Source of the DNA: Candidatus Bathyarchaeota archaeon
GTDB lineage: Archaea > Thermoproteota > Bathyarchaeia > Bathyarchaeales > Bathyarchaeaceae
NCBI GenBank assembly: GCA_020356305.1
Contig: CP070636.1
Span: forward strand, 1,312,282 to 1,319,378
Reading direction: 5' to 3'
DNA length: 7,097 nt
The notes below the pieces were generated by a model. It ran no database searches, had not been told where the DNA came from, and saw nothing but the letters and a program-made list of their open reading frames with translations. The translations under genes and the position numbers were made by a program. This document shows positions 5,612 to 7,097 of the stretch, one piece after another (within the stretch, counting starts at the first letter, position 1; each line of letters starts with the position of its first letter).

Positions 5612-5941
5612 CTAAACTCTCCTGATTTTGATATCTCGCCGGTGGGACTGCAATTTCATTAGGATGTCTTTCAGTTGTTCGTCGGTTATTGGGATGTTCA
5701 CCCTGCCTTGTTGTGCGAGCTGGATTAGCTGTAGTTCAAGTTGGTCGGCGAATTCTGGTTTTACCATTTTCAGGTTTGTGAGACGTTGTCTGGATTCGGG
5801 GGTGAGTATCCTACGGAGAACTGCTTGTTTTTGCACCTCAATTTCTTGTTCCGCTTGCATTCTCTGTTGTTCGTGAGCTAGTCGCCGCTGAAGCTCGAGA
5901 AGCTTTCTTCTTCGCAGCTCTTCGATTTCGTCTTCACTCAT
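5612..5941 (-). CDS. DNA-binding protein of the PDCD5 family
   Basis: The 109-residue protein is the archaeal homologue of human programmed cell death protein 5 (e.g. MTH1615), a small helical bundle that binds nucleic acid and is always found near S19e/L39e. A charged N-terminal helix ([18 protein letters not shown]) is followed by the hallmark [20 protein letters not shown], then [15 protein letters not shown] and the terminal [11 protein letters not shown] start at ATG 5941, because AGGTG lies six bases before it. A GTG at 5950 directly after the S19e TAG would add three residues (MCE) but has no separate ribosome-binding site. Its in vivo role in archaea is not settled. Confidence 0.93.
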   Translation of the reverse strand: MSEDEIEELRRRKLLELQRRLAHEQQRMQAEQEIEVQKQAVLRRILTPESRQRLTNLKMVKPEFADQLELQLIQLAQQGRVNIPITDEQLKDILMKLQSHRRDIKIRRV

Positions 5942-5950
5942 CTCGCACAC

Positions 5951-6406
5951 CTAGTATTTTTTCAGCTCTATATGCTTCTTCTCCAGCTTTTTCTTGATCT
6001 CGGCTGATAGGCCGTTCAGCAGTCGTCTTCCCTCTTTGGTCAGCACTCTCCCCTTGTTTCTTGAGGGTTCTACAAGTCCTGCTTCCTCAAGCTGTTGCAA
6101 TGCCTTTCGGACTATCGCTCCACCGCCCATTCTGGCATGTTCAGGCCTTACTCCTCTATCCTTTCTTCCACCATACTCTGAGCGAAGGTGAACTACGCCT
6201 ATGGGGCCTTTGATGTATATCTTTCGCAGGAGCGAGGCGCATCGGGTGAACCACCAGTCTGGATTCTGTGGCGGTCTGATGGCGTGAGAACCCGTCTTTA
6301 CGAAAGAGGACCATGCAGGTGGAACTATTTCATCCTCGTTTTGCTTCAGATGCTGGGCTAAGGTTTCCATCAGAATGTGTGCAGGAACATCGTAAAGTGA
6401 GGGCAA
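5951..6406 (-). CDS. rps19e: 30S ribosomal protein S19e
   Basis: The 151-residue protein is the usual length for archaeal eS19, a small-subunit protein needed for 3'-end maturation and assembly of the 30S head. Family landmarks are YDVPAHILMETLAQHLK, then PPAWSSFVKTGSHAIRPPQ, DWWFTRCASLLRKIYIKGP, LRSEYGGRKDRGVRPEH and the winged-helix end LQQLEEAGLVEPS with GRVLTKEGRRLL. The start is a TTG (6406-6404). An in-frame TAG five codons upstream rules out an earlier start, and the next ATG (residue 13) would cut into conserved sequence. AGGAAG about ten bases upstream is the ribosome-binding site. A TATA-like box at the end of the upstream gene suggests an internal promoter here. Confidence 0.95.
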   Translation of the reverse strand: MPSLYDVPAHILMETLAQHLKQNEDEIVPPAWSSFVKTGSHAIRPPQNPDWWFTRCASLLRKIYIKGPIGVVHLRSEYGGRKDRGVRPEHARMGGGAIVRKALQQLEEAGLVEPSRNKGRVLTKEGRRLLNGLSAEIKKKLEKKHIELKKY

Positions 6407-6448
6407 GATTCTTTCTTCCTAGCTGAAATGGCTAATTTGAGAGGCCAC

Positions 6449-6455
6449 TTATAAA
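6449..6455 (-). promoter_or_regulatory. Internal TATA-like box upstream of S19e
   Basis: On the minus strand the sequence reads CCTTTATAAG, with TTTATAA at 6455-6449 overlapping the stop codon of the YhbY-like gene. Its centre predicts transcription from about 6426, giving a roughly 20-base leader before the S19e TTG that includes the AGGAAG ribosome-binding site. This would let the ribosomal genes be transcribed apart from rnp4/yhbY. The 42-base gap here is the largest in the minus-strand cluster. The call rests on sequence and spacing only. Confidence 0.48.
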
Positions 6456-6739
6456 GGCTTTTCACTCTTCTTCCTTCGAGGTCTATACAATATGAAGGTG
6501 TGACCTCGAACATCGATTAGAGTTGAGGATGTTTTCTGCGCCATTTTTGAAGCAATATCCTTGGTTATCTCTGTTCTAAGGGCGCTTTTCAGCAGTTTGA
6601 CTTTCACGATTTCCCTTTGATCGAGCTGTCTGGAGACCTCATTTACGATTTGAGCTGCTCCTTGCTTCCCAACCCATATGGTGGGTTTCTCAGCGCTTAC
6701 TTCACGCTTTATTCGACGCTTCATCTTGGGCGTTGACAT
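6449..6739 (-). CDS. YhbY-type CRM-domain RNA-binding protein
   Basis: The 96-residue protein is essentially one CRM (YhbY/CRS1) domain, an IF3-C-like fold that binds RNA and, in bacterial YhbY, associates with pre-50S particles. The signature is visible: a basic N-terminus, PTIWVGKQGAAQIVNEV with the conserved GxxG loop G24-K-Q-G27, then IVKVKLLKSAL and the last strand with VRGHTFILYRPRR. The ATG at 6739 is preceded by GAGG about eight bases away, and an internal ATG (residue 6) is an alternative. The gene overlaps the 3' end of rnp4 by 38 bases in another frame, indicating translational coupling. Ribosome-assembly function is inferred from the family and the ribosomal neighbours. Confidence 0.92.
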   Translation of the reverse strand: MSTPKMKRRIKREVSAEKPTIWVGKQGAAQIVNEVSRQLDQREIVKVKLLKSALRTEITKDIASKMAQKTSSTLIDVRGHTFILYRPRRKKSEKPL

Positions 6740-6995
6740 TTTTCTTCCTCTTCTTCAATGGTATGCGCATGTGCCTGCTACATCTGAGGCAGGTGATAAC
6801 AATGTGTGGTTCCCTCCTCGACTGGGTTCGGACACGACAGCTCACACCTGGAAAGATAAAGTTTTTGCAGTGTCTACAAACAAGTCGCCTATACTCCATG
6901 GGCAGTCGAACCTTGGTTTTCATGGCAATTTTTCTTGCGATCTCCACGTATCGCTGCGCCAACTCAAGGTTTTGAGGAACTGCCTCTTCAGCCAA
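6702..6995 (-). CDS. rnp4: Ribonuclease P protein subunit 4 (Rpp21/Rpr2 family); true start uncertain
   Basis: This is the zinc-binding protein subunit of archaeal RNase P, which trims the 5' leader of pre-tRNA with partner subunit Rpp29. The zinc site is clear: C40-x2-C43 and C69-x2-C72, with the 29-residue spacing seen in Pyrococcus Rpp21, in RHCKNFIFPG and VITCLRCSRHMRIP. The preceding helix LELAQRYVEIARKIAMK also matches. The coordinates given begin at the first canonical start in frame, a TTG. However, upstream codons in the same frame read LRQIALQRIHTLFRL, the conserved first helix of the family, and reach back to a TGA at 7076-7074 without any ATG, GTG or TTG. The real protein therefore probably starts between 6998 and 7071, by a rare start (ATA 7028 or ATT 7040 are candidates) or through a frameshift. 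Its 3' end overlaps the YhbY-like gene. Confidence 0.88.
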   Translation of the reverse strand: MAEEAVPQNLELAQRYVEIARKIAMKTKVRLPMEYRRLVCRHCKNFIFPGVSCRVRTQSRREPHIVITCLRCSRHMRIPLKKRKKNVNAQDEASNKA

Positions 6996-7033
6996 ACGAA
7001 AGAGAGTGTGAATCCGTTGAAGAGCTATCTGCC

Positions 7034-7097
7034 TTAGAATGTCCGGTTCCCCACAGAATTCTCTCCAAGGCTTTCATTAAGCTTTTGTCCTAACATG
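7034..7097 (-). CDS. Possible C-terminal tail of an upstream gene (partial)
   Basis: One frame is open from the window edge leftwards for 20 codons, reading LGQKLNESLGENSVGNRTF after an ATG at 7096 and ending in TAA at 7036-7034. Because the frame is open at the edge this may be the end of a longer gene in the same operon, stopping right where Rpp21 should begin. I do not recognise the sequence, and at this length an open frame can be chance. Confidence 0.25.
   Translation of the reverse strand, partial: MLGQKLNESLGENSVGNRTF

Noticed and set aside
5137..5625. Long plus-strand Ser/Phe-rich open frame (162 codons) opposite L31e/L39e
   Set aside because: It is the antisense of the GAA/GAG-rich L31e extension and the L39e gene; its serine/phenylalanine repeats simply mirror that tract.
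6678..7037. Plus-strand open frame of 119 codons opposite Rpp21
   Set aside because: Antisense to the clearly recognisable Rpp21 zinc-site codons; the protein resembles nothing and has no promoter-like upstream sequence.

Overview
The window is archaeal and dominated by the translation-linked ribosomal cluster found across Archaea. On the minus strand, read from the right edge leftwards, it carries RNase P subunit Rpp21 (rnp4), a YhbY-type CRM RNA-binding protein, ribosomal protein S19e, the PDCD5-like DNA-binding protein, L39e, L31e and aIF6. After a break come L20a/LX and the first codons of prefoldin alpha. The proteins, the archaeal TATA-like boxes and the frequent TTG/GTG starts fit a mesophilic-looking archaeon of moderate GC. 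A TACK-group lineage such as Bathyarchaeia is my best guess, but that is inference and not shown by any single marker.

Layout. Positions 1-34 hold the 5' end of pfdA and 36-275 hold L20a (both minus). From about 480 to 4133 there is a block of four plus-strand genes: an MFS transporter, a gamma-class carbonic anhydrase-like protein, a membrane-anchored zinc-ribbon protein with a TTGG-repeat domain, and a low-molecular-weight protein phosphatase. From 4197 to 6995 the seven-gene minus-strand cluster runs with gaps or overlaps of at most a few tens of bases. Positions 7034-7097 are probably the tail of a further upstream gene. No gene-free stretch exceeds 300 bases. The largest gaps (276-479, 1641-1873, 2426-2601) hold promoter-like and palindromic sequence only.

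How the genes fit together. The minus cluster combines tRNA 5' maturation (Rpp21), ribosome-associated RNA binding (YhbY), small-subunit assembly (S19e), exit-tunnel proteins (L39e, L31e) and the 60S/50S anti-association factor aIF6. A second promoter just upstream of S19e probably drives the ribosomal half. The usual archaeal continuation aIF6 - L20a - pfdA is interrupted here by the four opposite-strand genes, so L20a/pfdA must have their own promoter.

I do not see a CRISPR array, IS element, tRNA/rRNA gene or recognisable defence system. The most unusual things are: an approximately 93-residue glutamate-rich N-terminal extension on L31e built partly from a near-perfect 78-bp tandem duplication; an Rpp21 gene whose conserved N-terminal helix extends upstream of every canonical start codon in frame; and the repeat-bearing zinc-ribbon membrane protein.
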